Shown: positions 1-11,900 of the stretch, one piece after another
Layout of the letters: every line of letters starts with the position of its first letter
Position numbering within the stretch: position 1 is the stretch's first letter
Assembly (NCBI RefSeq): GCF_964019385.1
Contig: NC_088649.1
Location: 12,185,254-12,249,253, forward strand
Direction: 5' to 3'
DNA: 64,000 nucleotides
Origin: Sycon ciliatum
Lineage: Eukaryota > Porifera > Calcarea > Leucosolenida > Sycettidae
Translations under genes and position numbers: made by a program
The notes under the pieces: model-generated
Told to the model about the DNA's origin: nothing
The model's database searches: none
What the model saw: only the letters and a program-made list of their open reading frames with translations

Positions 1-302
1 GCTGCATCGCAGCCTTTTCGGACCAAAACCAATCGACTCAGCGTCCAAAAGACTACAACATATGGGCCAATCGCGGTCATCCATGCTTTTATAAGAACGA
101 AATGGCGCTTTTAGTGACATTTTGCATACAAATCCCCATCTAGTAGGGCGCAGTCACCCAGTTTCGGTGGAAGTACGCGAGTTCGATTGGGATTCAAGTA
201 GGAAGGGAGCGTCTCAGCTTCCTCGGACCACGACCATTCGACTCAGCACCCCGAAGACTACAACTGGTGAAATTTTAATTTTTGCCTTAACTTCCCCTAT
301 AA
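1..302 (-). mobile_element. TTAA foldback element, one arm, cut by window edge
   Basis: This is a second, diverged copy of one arm of the foldback element at 4206-5084. It matches the arm at 4729-5084 almost base for base and ends near the expected ACTTCCCCTTTAA terminus, here slightly changed to ACTTCCCCTATAA. The other arm lies outside the window. No protein-coding role is apparent. Confidence 0.75.
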
Positions 303-614
303 AGCTCGTAGCAAAGCTGAGGAGGCCTAGATGGCTGAAACAGCTTGTCTACAGCATTAGGTGGTTGCATTTCATGCCCACGGGCATGTAAGTGGCTATC
401 TGTGAGTATGGGGCTCCAACCCAGGAGGGACGGAAAGTCATAATATTTCCACTCATTGTCTGTGCAGGAGGGTGCTCAGAAGACCAGTTTGTGCCTCGGT
501 ATTAAGTTAATATTGTCTCATGCAATCTCTGCAATGCCGCAGACAGATCCTTTCAACTCTCTCTCTCCCTTTCAGAATATACTCCCTTTCGACCTTTTCC
601 GAGGTGTTAGCCAT
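303..614. other. unassigned spacer
   Basis: I see no gene, tandem repeat or element end here. The segment lies between the edge foldback arm and a 174-bp tandem repeat. Confidence 0.4.
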
Positions 615-1054
615 TGCAGCACTTCGTGCACATCATGAATGTATGGTGTCATTTGACTACTTTTCATGTACTGCAATCCATCATTGTGCTAGTTCCCAGG
701 TGTTAGCTGTACTTTAAAATGCATTAAAATACTCAAAAATTGCACCTGCGACTTAGACTCCGAATGCTGGATGTGAATCGACCAACACTCCAGCACTCCA
801 TGCACATAATGCATGTATGATGTCATTCGACTACTTTTCATGTACTGCAACCCATCATTGTGCTAGTTCCTGGGTGTTTGTTGTACTTTAAAATGCATTA
901 AAGTACTCAAAATTCGCACCTGCGGCTTGGACTCCGATTGCTGGATGTGAATCGACCAACACTACAGCACTCCATGCACATCATGCATGTATGGTGTCAT
1001 TCGACTACTTTTCATGTACTGCAATGCATTATTGTACTTGTGCGAAGCTTCTAC
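615..1054. repeat. 174-bp tandem repeat, about 2.5 copies
   Basis: The motif GTATGGTGTCATT (with small changes) recurs at 641, 815 and 989, giving a 174-bp period. The array runs into the assembly gap, so its true length is unknown. Copies differ by several percent and none carries a convincing reading frame. Confidence 0.85.
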
Positions 1055-1254
1055 NNNNNNNNNNNNNNNNNNNNNNNNNNNNNNNNNNNNNNNNNNNNNN
1101 NNNNNNNNNNNNNNNNNNNNNNNNNNNNNNNNNNNNNNNNNNNNNNNNNNNNNNNNNNNNNNNNNNNNNNNNNNNNNNNNNNNNNNNNNNNNNNNNNNNN
1201 NNNNNNNNNNNNNNNNNNNNNNNNNNNNNNNNNNNNNNNNNNNNNNNNNNNNNN
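1055..1254. other. assembly gap (200 N)
   Basis: Exactly 200 N. A round number usually marks a scaffold join of unknown true size. It lies between a tandem repeat and the satellite, both hard to assemble. Confidence 0.98.
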
Positions 1255-3103
1255 TACCCTTTGGTGTGCCTATTTGCAGGGTTTTTCACGGTGGTCACTG
1301 TCCATTGTTGGAGCTGTGATTAGCCGGACAGGTAAGAATTGTTTGAATTTTTGACCATTTGTGCACACCTGTTCATTTCAATGAACCTGTGGGTAAATGG
1401 GCCCAGCTGCAATGTGGATGCAGGAATTGCTTAGATTTTTGGTTTGCTAGTAGGCCACTTACACTCGTAGGCAGCGCTCCAGGAAATTTGACCCTGTTTT
1501 ATCTGGCTTGAGTTCCAAGTCCGGGCAATAAGCCCCTAACTTTGAGATATATATTTCCGGGGTTCGGCAGCCCTGGGCAGCTCGTTTATGACAATGTGTA
1601 TCATTTCTCTTGTGCACTACCCTTGGTGTGCCTATTGCAGGAATTCACGGTTGGTCACTGTCCATGTTGGAGCTGTGAATAGTCGGACAGGTTAGAAATC
1701 GTGAATTTTGACCATTTGTACACACCTGTTCATTTCATTGAACCTGTGGGTAAATGGGCCCAGCTGCAATGTGGATGCAGGAATTGCTTAGATTTTTGGT
1801 TTGCTAGTAGGCCGCTTGCCCTCGTCGGCAGTGCCCCAGGAAATTTGACCCTGCTGTATCTGACTTGAGTTCCAAGTCCGGATGTACGGGCAAAAAGCCC
1901 CCAACTTGGAGATCGTTTATGACAATGTGTGTTATTTCTGTTGTGCATACACTTGGTTTGCCTATTGCGGGTTTTCACGGTGGTCACTGTCCATGTTGCA
2001 GCTGTGAATAGCCGGACAGGTGAGAGTTGGTGAATTTTTGACCATTTGTGCACACCTGTTCATTTCAATGAACCTGTGGGCAAATGGGCCCAGCTGCAAT
2101 GTGGATGCAGGAATTGCTTAGATTTTTCTTTTGCTAGTAGGCCGTTTGGACTTGTAGGTAGTGCCCCAGGAAACTGTTCATTTCACCAGTTGTGCACACC
2201 TGTTCATTTCAATGAACCTGTGGGTAAATGGGCCCCGCTGCAATGCGGATGCAGGAATTGCTTAGATTTTTGGTTTGCTAGTAGGCCGTTTACACTCGTA
2301 GGCAGTGCCCTAGAAAATTTAACCCTGCTGTATCTGGCTTGAGTTCCAAGTCCGGATGTACGGGCAAAAAAGCCCCTAACTTGGAAATATATATTCTAAG
2401 GGTTCAGCAGCCCTGGGCAAGTCGTTTATGACAATGTGTGTCATTTCTGTTGTGCACTACCCTTGGTGTGCCTATTGCAGGAGTTCACGACGGTCACTGT
2501 CCATGTTGGAGCTGTGAGTAGTCGGACAGGTGAGAAATGGTGAATTGTTGACCATTTGTGCACACCTGTTCATTTCATTGAACCTGCGGGTAAATGGGCC
2601 CAACTGAAATGTGGATGCAGGAATTGCTTAGATTTTTGGTTTGCTAGTAGGCCGCTTGCACTTGTAGGCAGTGCCCCAGGAAATTTGACGGTGCTGTATC
2701 TGGCTTGAGGTCCAAGTTCGTATGTACGGGCAAAAAGCTCCTAACTTGTCGATAGGTTATTCGAGCTTTGAGCAACCCTGGGCAGCTCATTTATGACAAT
2801 GTGTGTCATTTCTGTTGTGCACTTCCCTTGGTGTGCCTATTGCAGGAATTCATGGTGGTCACTGTCCACGTTGGAGCTGTGAATAACTAGAAAGGTGAGA
2901 ATTGGTGAAGTTTTGACCATTTGTTGGCACCTGTTCATTTCAAGGAACCTGTGGGTAAATGAGCCCAGCTGCAAAGTGGATGCAAGAATTGCTTAGATTT
3001 TTGGTTTGCTAGTAGGCCGCTTGCAGTCGTAGGCAGTGCCCCAGGAAATTTGATCCTGCCGTATCTGGCGGAAAAGCGGCAAAAGCCCCTAACTTGGAGA
3101 TAT
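1255..3103 (+). repeat. satellite array, 366-bp family, plus orientation
   Basis: About five monomers of the family that fills 22971-51445. Landmarks recur in order: CAGCCCTGGGCAGGTCG, GTGTGTCATTTCTG, TATTGCAGGAATTCACGG, GACAGGTGAGAA, TTGCTTAGATTTTTGG and CAAGTCCGGATGTACGGG. Some monomers are shortened (for example near 2180), and the array decays into unrelated sequence after about 3103. Confidence 0.9.
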
Positions 3104-3690
3104 GTTCATTTATCGTTGACTGAACCCAGTGAAATATACGAGGAATTGTGTTCTTTGTAAATTTTTTGGCACTTGTGGAGGATGGGTGTGAGGGCACAGT
3201 TTTTGCTGGAAACTGGTGCTGGCGTGGATTGCTGATCATTGTTTTTCTCCTTGCCAAGTTGTAGGTGCCCGCCTACCAACCCCATCTTGGTGTTTATGTT
3301 GAGCATCATGCTGGCCGCTGCGTATTGGTATTGGTATTGATTTATTTGATTTCGGTATCTCAACAGTACAATGTACAACTTGGGAAGATCTGAATGACAT
3401 ACATACATAAACATAAAAGTGGAGTAGGTGCTACAGCTGTCTGCATGGTTGCGCTTGTATGCAATTATAGTATAGACTACTAATTTCAACAAAATTCACG
3501 CGTGGCAGGTGTGGTTGCCTTCGGCTAGCAGAAGCACACATTGCTGCTGATTTTTCGGCACATATCGATACTAGTTACGTTGCCGCTGTTGCCTGGCTAG
3601 TTGCTGCCTGATGCGGTTGTGAGTTGTCATGATGTATTTCTTTGGCAAGAAGTCCTGTGGAGTAGGCCTGCACACCCCGCATGTTTTTGT
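3104..3690. other. non-satellite spacer
   Basis: This segment separates two satellite blocks. It holds a likely LINE tail at 3315-3425. The remainder shows no gene, no tandem repeat and no matched element ends. Confidence 0.4.
3315..3425 (-). mobile_element. candidate LINE 3' end
   Basis: Read on the minus strand, this stretch runs through TACTGTTGAGATACCGAAAT and then AAATAAATCAATACCAATAC repeats. That style of tail (short A-rich tandem repeat after a conserved end) is typical of CR1/L2/RTE-type LINEs in invertebrates. No reading frame remains. The assignment rests on the tail pattern only. Confidence 0.4.
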
Positions 3691-4005
3691 GTGTGATGAA
3701 GGTCAGGGTGCACGGGCAAATAAATCTAGACAACGAAAGGTTATTTTCATCCTTCAGCAGCCCTGGGCAGGTCAGTTATGACAATGTGTGTCATTTCTGT
3801 TGTACACTACCCTTTGTGTGCCTGTTTCAGGATTCGACGGCGGCCTCTGTCCATATTGCAGCTGTGAAAAGTCGGAAAGGTGAGAAATGGTGAATTTTTG
3901 ACCATTTGTGCGCACCTGTTCATTTCAATGAACCTGTGGGTAAATGGGCGCAGCTGCAATGCGGATGCAGGAATTGCTTACATTTTTGGTGTGCTAGTAG
4001 TGGAA
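3691..4005 (+). repeat. isolated satellite monomer
   Basis: A single diverged monomer of the 366-bp satellite. It keeps the CAGCCCTGGGCAGGTC block, the GTGTGTCATTTCTG block and the GTGAGAAATGGTGAATTT block, then breaks off into unrelated sequence. Confidence 0.85.
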
Positions 4006-4205
4006 GCATTTTTCCAACCGTGCTGCGACCTACAGTTAATTGGGAACTCGTGGCCTGGCATGAGTAAAACATGGATGTGGCAAATGTGAATTAGGCTTTT
4101 GGCCTCTGGTTAGTGGACCTGATCTATCCTCCCCCACCGTTAAGGAGCCGCATCTGACGCCTAATCATGGGGTGGTGGCGTTCCACGGAAGCGGAAAGGT
4201 GGTTC
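4006..4205. other. unassigned spacer
   Basis: About 200 bp between a satellite monomer and the TTAA foldback element. I see nothing recognisable in it. Confidence 0.4.
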
Positions 4206-5084
4206 TTAAAGGGGAAGTATACCCTAAAATCAAATTTTCACCAGTTGTAGTCTTCGGGGTGCTGAGTCGAATGGTCTTGGTCCGAGGAAGCTGAGACGCT
4301 CCCTTCCTACTTGAATCCCAATCGAACTCGCGCACTTCCACCGAAACTGGGTGACTGCGCCCTACTAGATGGGGATTTGTATGCAAAATGTCACTAAAAG
4401 CGCCATTTCGTTCTTATAAAAGCACGGATGACCGCGATTGGCCCATATGTTGTAGTCTTTTGGACGCTGAGTCGACTGGTTTTGGTCCGAAAAGGCTGCG
4501 ATGCAGCGTTCCTCCTTTATTCCCAATCGAACATGGTTGAACAAGCGGTCACGTGCTCCTGCGTACACCAGTGGCCTGGTCACCGTGCCTGCAGGGCACA
4601 ACTTACTACTTAATACTAGCCTGTTTGACCTTTTTTGGGTGCAGTCCTGTCACTCGAGTTGAACTCGAGTTGAACCTTGGTGTGAAAGTTGTCGTCTGCT
4701 GGCGTGGTGACCAGGTGATTTGGGCACCCAGGAGCACGTGACCGCTTGTTCAACCATGTTCGATTGGGAATAAAGGAGGAACGCTGCATCGCAGCCTTTT
4801 CGGACCAAAACCAGTCGACTCAGCGTCCAAAAGACTACAACATATGGGCCAATCGCGGTCATCCGTGCTTTTATAAGAACGAAATGGCGCTTTTAGTGAC
4901 ATTTTGCATACAAATCCCCATCTAGTAGGGCGCAGTCACCCAGTTTCGGTGGAAGTGCGCGAGTTCGATTGGGATTCAAGTAGGAAGGGAGCGTCGCAGC
5001 TTCCTCGGACCAAGACCATTCGACTCAGCACCCAGAAGACTACAACTGGTGAAAATTTGATTTTAGGGTATACTTCCCCTTTAA
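4206..5084. mobile_element. complete TTAA-bounded foldback element
   Basis: An 879-bp element made of two inverted arms of 356 bp each (4206-4561 and 4729-5084) around a 167-bp loop. It begins TTAAAGGGGAAGT and ends with the reverse complement, so TTAA flanks both ends. TTAA target sites with an AGGRR terminus are the signature reported for T2-type MITEs of the Kolobok group. The arms differ at only a few positions. No transposase is encoded, so it would depend on an autonomous relative. piggyBac also uses TTAA, but its usual CCC/GGG ends are absent. Confidence 0.85.
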
Positions 5085-5154
5085 CCAGGGAGGTGTACGA
5101 CTCCTTGTTCTTGACCTGCCCGGTACCCTAACCCGTCGAATTTTTAATTTTAAT
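5085..5154. other. short spacer after the foldback element
   Basis: Unassigned. It opens with CCAGGGAGGTGTACGACTCC, a degenerate relative of the 31-bp palindrome at 16899-16929, which also lies beside a TTAA foldback element. Confidence 0.35.
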
Positions 5155-5345
5155 AATTAGTAGGCCGCTTGCACTCGTAGGCAGTGCCCCAGGACATTTG
5201 ACCCTGCTGTACCATTGTGCAAAACAGAAATGCCCCACATTGTTATAAACAACCTCCCCAGGGCTGCTGAAAGCTGAAAATAACCTATCAGGTCCATTGA
5301 AATGAACAAGTATGCATAAATGGTTCAAGAAATTCACCATTTCTC
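5155..5345 (-). repeat. satellite fragment, minus orientation
   Basis: Part of a 366-bp satellite monomer in reverse orientation (TAGTAGGCCGCTTGCACTCG on one side, then reversed CAGCCCTGGG and GTGTGTCATT blocks). It is the first sign of the orientation switch that continues to 7316. Confidence 0.8.
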
Positions 5346-5690
5346 ACATTCTCCATTCACCATTTCTCACATTTCCGAAATCTCTCTCTCTCTAGCACAG
5401 TCTCCAATAATAGCACGTCTCCAATAATAGAACACCTTGGGGCGGTATTCAAAGAATAAAGTGCTCAGTCTCCATTATAAGCACACTGTGTAAATTCATT
5501 ATCTGTACCAGCGAAAAAAACCTGAAATGTGTGTGTCATACATGAATTTGGCATGGCAACATGCCTCTGAAATGAGGTTGAAATAATAATGGAACAGTCT
5601 CCAATAAAGGAACGTCTCCATTAATAGCACGGGGCGGAGGTACATTGAAAAAATAAAGGACCGTGCTTATATTAGAGATAATACGGTACC
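5346..5690. repeat. non-satellite insertion with GTCTCCAATAATAG motifs
   Basis: This 345-bp block interrupts the minus-strand satellite. GTCTCCAATAATAG-like motifs recur at its left end (about 5390-5425) and related AGTCTCCAATAAAGG motifs near 5590. A GGGGCGG element occurs near both ends. The pattern suggests the ends of a small TIR transposon, but I could not match both termini cleanly. Confidence 0.35.
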
Positions 5691-6856
5691 TCCAAGTTAG
5701 GGGCTTTTTGCCTGTACATCCGGACTTGGAATTCAAGCCAGATACAATAAGGTCAAATTTCCTCGGGCACTGCCTACGAGTGCAAGCGGCCTAATAGCAA
5801 AACAAAAACCTAAGCAATACCTGCATCCACATTGCGGCCGGGTCCACTTACCCACAGGTTCATTGAAATGAACAGTTGCACATCAATGGTCAAAATTCAC
5901 CATTCCTCACCTTTCCAACTATTCACAGCTGCAACATGGACAGTGACCACCGTGAATTCCTGAAATAGGCACAAAAAGTGTAGTGCACAACAGAAATGAC
6001 ACACATTGTTATAAACGACCTGCCCAGGGCTGCTGAAAGCTCAAAATAACTTATCTCCAAGTTAGGGGCTTTTTGCTCGTACATCCGGACTGGGAACTCA
6101 AGCCAGATACAGCAGGCTCAAATTTCCAGGGGCACTGCCTATGAGTGCAAGCGGCCTACTAGAAAACCAAAAATCTAAGCAATTCCTGCATCCACATTGC
6201 AGCTAGGCCCATTTACCCGCAGGTTCATTGAGATGAACATGTGCGCTCAAATGGTCAAAAATTCACCACTTCTCACCTTTCCGACTATTCACAGCTCCAA
6301 CATGGACAATTACCACCGTCAATTCCTGGAATAGGCACACAAAGGGTAGTGCACAACAGAAATGACACACATTGTCATAAACAACCTGCCCAGGTCTGCT
6401 GAAAACTGAAAATAACCTATCTAAAGGTTTGGGGCTTTTTGCCTGTACATCCGGACTTGCAACTCAAGCCAGTAACAGTAGGGTCAAATTTTCTGAGGCA
6501 CTGCCTACGAGTGCAAGCGGCCTACTAGCAAACCAAAATCTAAGCAATTCCAGCACCCACATTGCAGCGTGCCGCATTGACTAACAGGTACATTGAAAAG
6601 AACAGTTGTGAACAAATGGTGCAAAATTCACCATTTCTCGCCTCTCCGACTATTCACAGCAGCAACATCGACAGTGACCACCGTGAAATCCTGCAATAGG
6701 CACTCAAAGGGTAGTGCACAACAGAAATGACACACATTGTCATAAACGACCTGACCAGGTCTGCTGAACCCCGAAAACAACCTACCCCTACGTTTGAGGC
6801 TTTTTGCCCGTGCTTCCGGACTTGGAGGTCAAGCCAGTTACAGGAGGCTCAAATTT

Positions 6857-6915
6857 AATCGGGTTTAATGGGGTTTAATGGGGTTTAATGGGATTTAATG
6901 GGGTTTAATGGGGTT
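6857..6915 (+). repeat. GGGGTTTAAT decamer repeat
   Basis: Six near-perfect copies of GGGGTTTAAT inside a satellite monomer. The regularly spaced G runs could form a G-quadruplex on the plus strand. It is too short and too embedded to be a telomere. Confidence 0.85.
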
Positions 6916-7002
6916 AGCTTCGAGTGGAAGCGGCCTACTAGCAACCAAACAATGTAAGCAATTCCCGCACCCACATTGCCACATTGCCACATTGCAGCTA
7001 GG

Positions 7003-7110
7003 CCCAGTTATCCACACCCACATTGCAGCTCGTCCCAGTTATCCACACCCACATTGCAGCTCGTCCCAGTTATCCACACCCACATTGCAGCTCGTCCCAG
7101 TTATCCACAG
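7003..7110. repeat. 31-bp tandem repeat inside a satellite monomer
   Basis: The block CCCAGTTATCCACACCCACA and the following eleven bases recur with a 31-bp period about 3.5 times. It is a local expansion of satellite sequence, probably by replication slippage. Confidence 0.85.
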
Positions 7111-8324
7111 GCACATTGAAAATAACAGATGAGCAAAATTCGTCAAAAACTATCCATTTCTCACCTTTCCGACTATTCACAGCTGCAACATGGACAGTGA
7201 CCACCGTGCATTCCTGCAATAGGCAAACACAAGGGTAGTGTACAACAAAAATGAGGACAATTGTCATAAACGAACTACCCAGGGCTGTTGAAAGCTAAAA
7301 ACAACCTATCTCCGAATTGGATTCCGGCACGGATACCCTAATGCCGTAAAACCTTTCCCTTGTCTTCACCCATTTACTGATGTGTGGTGAGCCCATAAGA
7401 GGGATCATTTTTGAAGTCACACCCCCCCCCCCCCGAGTTTGGGTATTTCAGGCAGTGAGCATGTACAAGTACAAGTGTGTTAGGAGTGAAACACCCGAGT
7501 TGATATTACTAGGCCCTAGTTGAAAAGTCGTCTGGTCAGTCAATAAGGCCGATTCGATAGAAGCAAACCCGTATCAATTTGCATTTATGCTAGAAAGCAC
7601 ATGTAAAATGCCCAGAGGTACATGTAGTTCATGCACTTGTCCTGCGATATCATGCAATGTGCTGAGAAGTACGCTTGGCATCGGAATACAGTTCGCTTTA
7701 ACAAAAAAACGAGTACAATAACACATTCCAACACACACATTCCGCGTGCAGGTGTTTTAACGTGGAAACCTACAATGTCCTTATATTGTGCTTCGGTTTG
7801 CTTGTGCATGGACGTGTGGCCATGCATATGCATGTATGTATGCGTATATATGTTGTGCTTGTGTTCATGTGTGCGGGCAATGTCAGTCAATAGTCTGTCA
7901 ACAGGATTGCATCTAGTCAATAAGGAATGTGGGTCAGTGGTTTGACCCCTAGTGTGTGTGGGAGGGGGGGGGGTGCATGCGTGTGCGTGGATGCGTACGT
8001 GTGTTTGTAACACAGTGACAGAAAGAGAGAGACAGAGGGATGATACACAAAACAACAATTCAATCTGAGCACTAACTTTGTAGTTGGATCCAAATATGCA
8101 CAGGCACAAGTGCAATCCTGGCTTCTTCGCATGCTGAAATGCAGTTACAGCCACGTCGTCCTGAGCCTTGTCTCATTCACCCATGGGGATGGCCACGTTG
8201 GCTGCTCCTCGACCATCAACCCCCCATGAACTATGCGCGCTGCACGCGCCAGTGCCGCTCCAAAAAGTGGCCCGCCATTATGAACTTTACGCTGAACTCA
8301 GGAAGCTCTTGCTCCTCTTGCTCC

Positions 8325-8972
8325 TGTCGTATCCATACTATTGACACGTGCCTTTTAGGCCTCTACGGGACAAGTATGCCTTATTTAGGTGTCTAATTAT
8401 TTATCCATCTCCCGTAAACGGGTTCATAATCGTCTTTATTTTATGTCTTCACACAAGGCCTGGGGCCTTCCTTATTTGGTATACGCTGTTATTTCCCCAC
8501 ATGGCTCCCGCTCTTTATGCAACAGTTCGTACACATTATTTACTACGGTTTGATACGCTATTGCATGCGGGACCAGCAATCTCGTGGCCATGGATTTCCA
8601 TGGCCGCAACTAGATATTATTGCTATCACCTTGCATTTCTCTCTCTCTTGCCTTCCGCCTTCAGGCGGAAGCTTCGGCTTTCGTCTGTCTTGCCTTGTGC
8701 TCTCAATATCGTCTCTTGAACTAAGTTAGCTCCTTTCAAGATGTGAGTATACCTGAACGCTGGTGTGAGTGTACGTGTCTGTATATGCCTGAGTGTGTGT
8801 GTGAGAGTATGTCTAGGTATATGTGCGTGCGTGCGTAAGAGTAATTCTGTTGGTGGACTCTCTCCAAGTGGCCACCACTGCACGGCCTTGTAATGTGATG
8901 GTTTAGTAAGTAAGTTAGTTCATGTCGAACCGCAGCCTTGGGGTCGAACCCCGGGGCCGACCGGATACGACA
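8325..8972 (+). repeat. 5' LTR of the Ty3/gypsy element
   Basis: 648 bp, beginning TGTCGTATCC and ending GGATACGACA, a perfect 10-bp inverted terminal repeat with the standard TG...CA ends. It contains a hairpin (CTTCCGCC...GGCGGAAG) around 8650-8670. The 3' copy is nearly identical. Confidence 0.93.
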
Positions 8973-8974
8973 TT

Positions 8975-8991
8975 TGGCGCAGTGAACAGGA
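8975..8991 (+). other. primer-binding site of the Ty3/gypsy element
   Basis: TGGCGCAGTGAACAGGA begins two bases after the 5' LTR. A TGG start at this position is the usual complement of a tRNA CCA end. The specific tRNA was not identified. Confidence 0.7.
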
Positions 8992-11900
8992 TTCGACACC
9001 TTGTGTGCTGTCAACGAGAGAGACATTGATGATTATGACATTGTGATGCCCCGGTCGTTCGAATGGACGGGCAGTATGGATTTTCCGCTGCCCGATCCGC
9101 GAATGACCGGACTTCTACGAGATCTAAAGGATATCAAGAAGAAGGTATGGTTGTTCTTGGGCTGTTTCTCGTGATCGTAAGTTTGACGACAATTCCACGT
9201 GGCGTCGTAAATCCATTATTTTGGTTTGTGTCACTTGGTATGGACATTCGCTTTCTGGAAACAGATGTGGAGCGCCGCCAAGTCAAGGGTTTGATCATGG
9301 CGTCAATGGAGAATTTGACCTGTATGACGAAGCTGGCACAGTGGCAGCAGTTTTCCTGCTGTCCTTGTGGTTTGTGTTTTTTTTTGTGGTTTTGTGTTTG
9401 TGACCTTATGGTTCAGCAGGTGCTGTGAAAAAGAGCTGCTGTTGCCTCCTGCGCTGTCTCAGCAGCTGTTCATGCTCATGGAGCTATTGTAGCTGAAGCC
9501 ATTGCTGTAGGGTTTCTACCGCCCCATTGGTGGGAGTGGAATCGACGCCTCTACAGTGCGATCCTCGCTGGTCCCCTGACCTTGTATTGCCGGTAAGGAA
9601 GAATTGGAAAAAATACACCAGTCTGTATTTGTTGCAAATTGACGCATTTTGCAGCACTTGCTACCTCTGGGCATGTGGCTGATTGCAGACTGATTATTGC
9701 TGAGCCCTAGGCCTTGCAAGTTCTCAGAAGAAACCTATGAATTAGCCTCTGGGATGTAGCTGATGCTATTACCGCTCTTTAGCGACGAAATGGCTCTAGT
9801 CTAGTGCCCTTTTCTGCGGGTTCTCAGTCTGTCGGAGTACTTACTCTGAGAGTTGTCATTATTAACAACGAGCACAGCTTCAAGGCTGTGCTGCAAAAGA
9901 CGGGAGGTCGTTTGCATCTGCTTTTGTAGATTTTCTCGGGAAGTGGAACCCTGGGGTTGAAGTCGGTATTTGCAAAACTTAGACTGCTACAAGAAAACAA
10001 TAGCCTGATCTATGTGTTCTGTCTTCTTTGAACATGCGAGTGAGCATGCGGACATGTTGGTGCCTCGAGCGGTGAATGGATGTCCCATGGACGCTGTGAT
10101 TGATACAGGATCCGCTGCTACATTGTTGTCAGAGGATTTTGCCGACCGCCTACCTAAAGAGCTGGAAAGGGAAACCTCTGACCAAGGCCCGAAGTTGATT
10201 GGCCCCAACGGGCACCCACTAGAAGCCGTGGCGTCAGCAATTGTTCAGTTGGAACTCGGAGATGCAACCTGTTGGCACCGGGTAAGAATTGTTAAGGGGT
10301 TGCCGCGTGATTGTATTGTTGGCCGGGACGTATTATCCCACATTCCTTGCACAATTTCATCGGGACAAGGGCGGATGTTCTTCTCTACCTCCCCCGCCTC
10401 AATCAGTACTGTGGGTTCGGATTATGGAGTGTTGAAACTGAAATCTAAAGTGACATAGTTGGTCTTTGACCGCTTCTTGAAGGCAGATCTGCGGTTGAAG
10501 CCCAGTAAGTGTTTCTTGTTCCGCACAAGTGTTGAGTTCCTGGGCCACATTGTTACCCGGGAGGGGGTTAGGACCGACCTGGGTAAGATCGAGAAAGTCA
10601 GAAACTGGCCTACCCCTGAAGCAGTTGGAGAAGTGCGTGGTTTCTTGGGATTCTGTGGGTATTTTAGGCGTTTTGCCCAAGATTTTGCCACCATTGCCCG
10701 CCCCTTGTACTTGTACAGCCTGACGAAAACAGGCCAAGTGTTTTTGTGGACTCCTGACTGTGAAACCGCTTTCCTAAATCTGAAGACAGTGCTGACGACC
10801 GCCCCAGTACTAGCTTACCCCAGGTTTGGGCAAGATGCATCACCATTTCTAGTAGACGTAGATGCTAGTGGACTAGGGTCAGGAGCAGTACTGTCTCAGG
10901 TTCAGGAAGGTCTGGAACGGCCGATAGCGTATGCTAGTCGACTTCTGGCCGATACAGAAACACGGTACGCATCCACGAAAAGAAATTGTTGGGTTTGGTG
11001 TGGGCTGTGCGCCATTTTCGTTGCTACCTGCTTGGTAAACAATTTGTGATTCGTACCGATCATCGTTCTCTAGAACACTTGGCTAATTTCAAAAATCCTC
11101 CGGCGATTGTGGCTCGCTGGCTGGAATTTTTGTCTGAATTTGAGTTCACCATATTGTACAGGGCAGGTCGATCACACGCTAACGCTGATGCACTGTCACG
11201 CCGCCCTGACGCTCCGACGACGCTGTTCGTAGGGGCCATGAACAACGACGTTGGCAACATCCCCACACCCCTCATCCGCCGTTTCAACAGGCTGTGGTCA
11301 AGATGGGAAACGGAACATGAGAAAGACCGAGATCTCGCCCAAGTAGTGTCCTGGCTAGGTATGGACTCTCCGCCTTGCCCACAGGACATGATGGGTAGCA
11401 GTCCTGAGGTACGTGTTTTGTGGAAAAATCATGAAATGCTGGTTCATCATGAGGGGTGTTGTGCCGTCGTTGGGAGGACCCTTGCCCCGGTAAGCCGTCT
11501 ATCTTGCAAGTCGTTGTTCCCCGACATTTACGTTCTTTGGTTTTGCAAGAGTATCATGACCAGGGGGGACATACGGGTTCTACACGCCTGTGGAAGAAAC
11601 TGACGCAACAATTTCACTGGGTAGGCATGAAGAAAGATGTCTTAGATTGGGTTGCAAGTTGTTCTTCCTGTAGCCAGTTGAAAGGTCCCGTAGGTAGAGG
11701 GTCTGGCGCTCCACTACAGTCTCCCTGGACGGGGTATCCTTTTGAGCGAGTAGCAATGGATTTGATCCCCAATTTACCGGAGACAGCAGAAGGGAACCGC
11801 CATATTTTGGTTGTAGTGGACTATTTCACTAAATGGGTGGAAGCTTTTCCGCTTCCGAGAATGGATGCTTCCACTATTGCTTTAGTGTTTGTCAATGAGT

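Larger units (their letters stand above)
5691..7316 (-). repeat. satellite array, minus orientation
   Basis: Four to five monomers of the 366-bp satellite in reverse orientation, more diverged than the main array. Two of them have grown local repeats (6857-6915 and 7003-7110). Together with plus-strand satellite at 18576-18726 this flanks the large palindrome, so the inverted duplication includes satellite on both sides. Confidence 0.9.

Noticed and set aside
6857-6915. Telomere or subtelomere at the GGGGTTTAAT repeat
   Set aside because: It has only six units, is embedded in a satellite monomer, and is not a known animal telomere motif.
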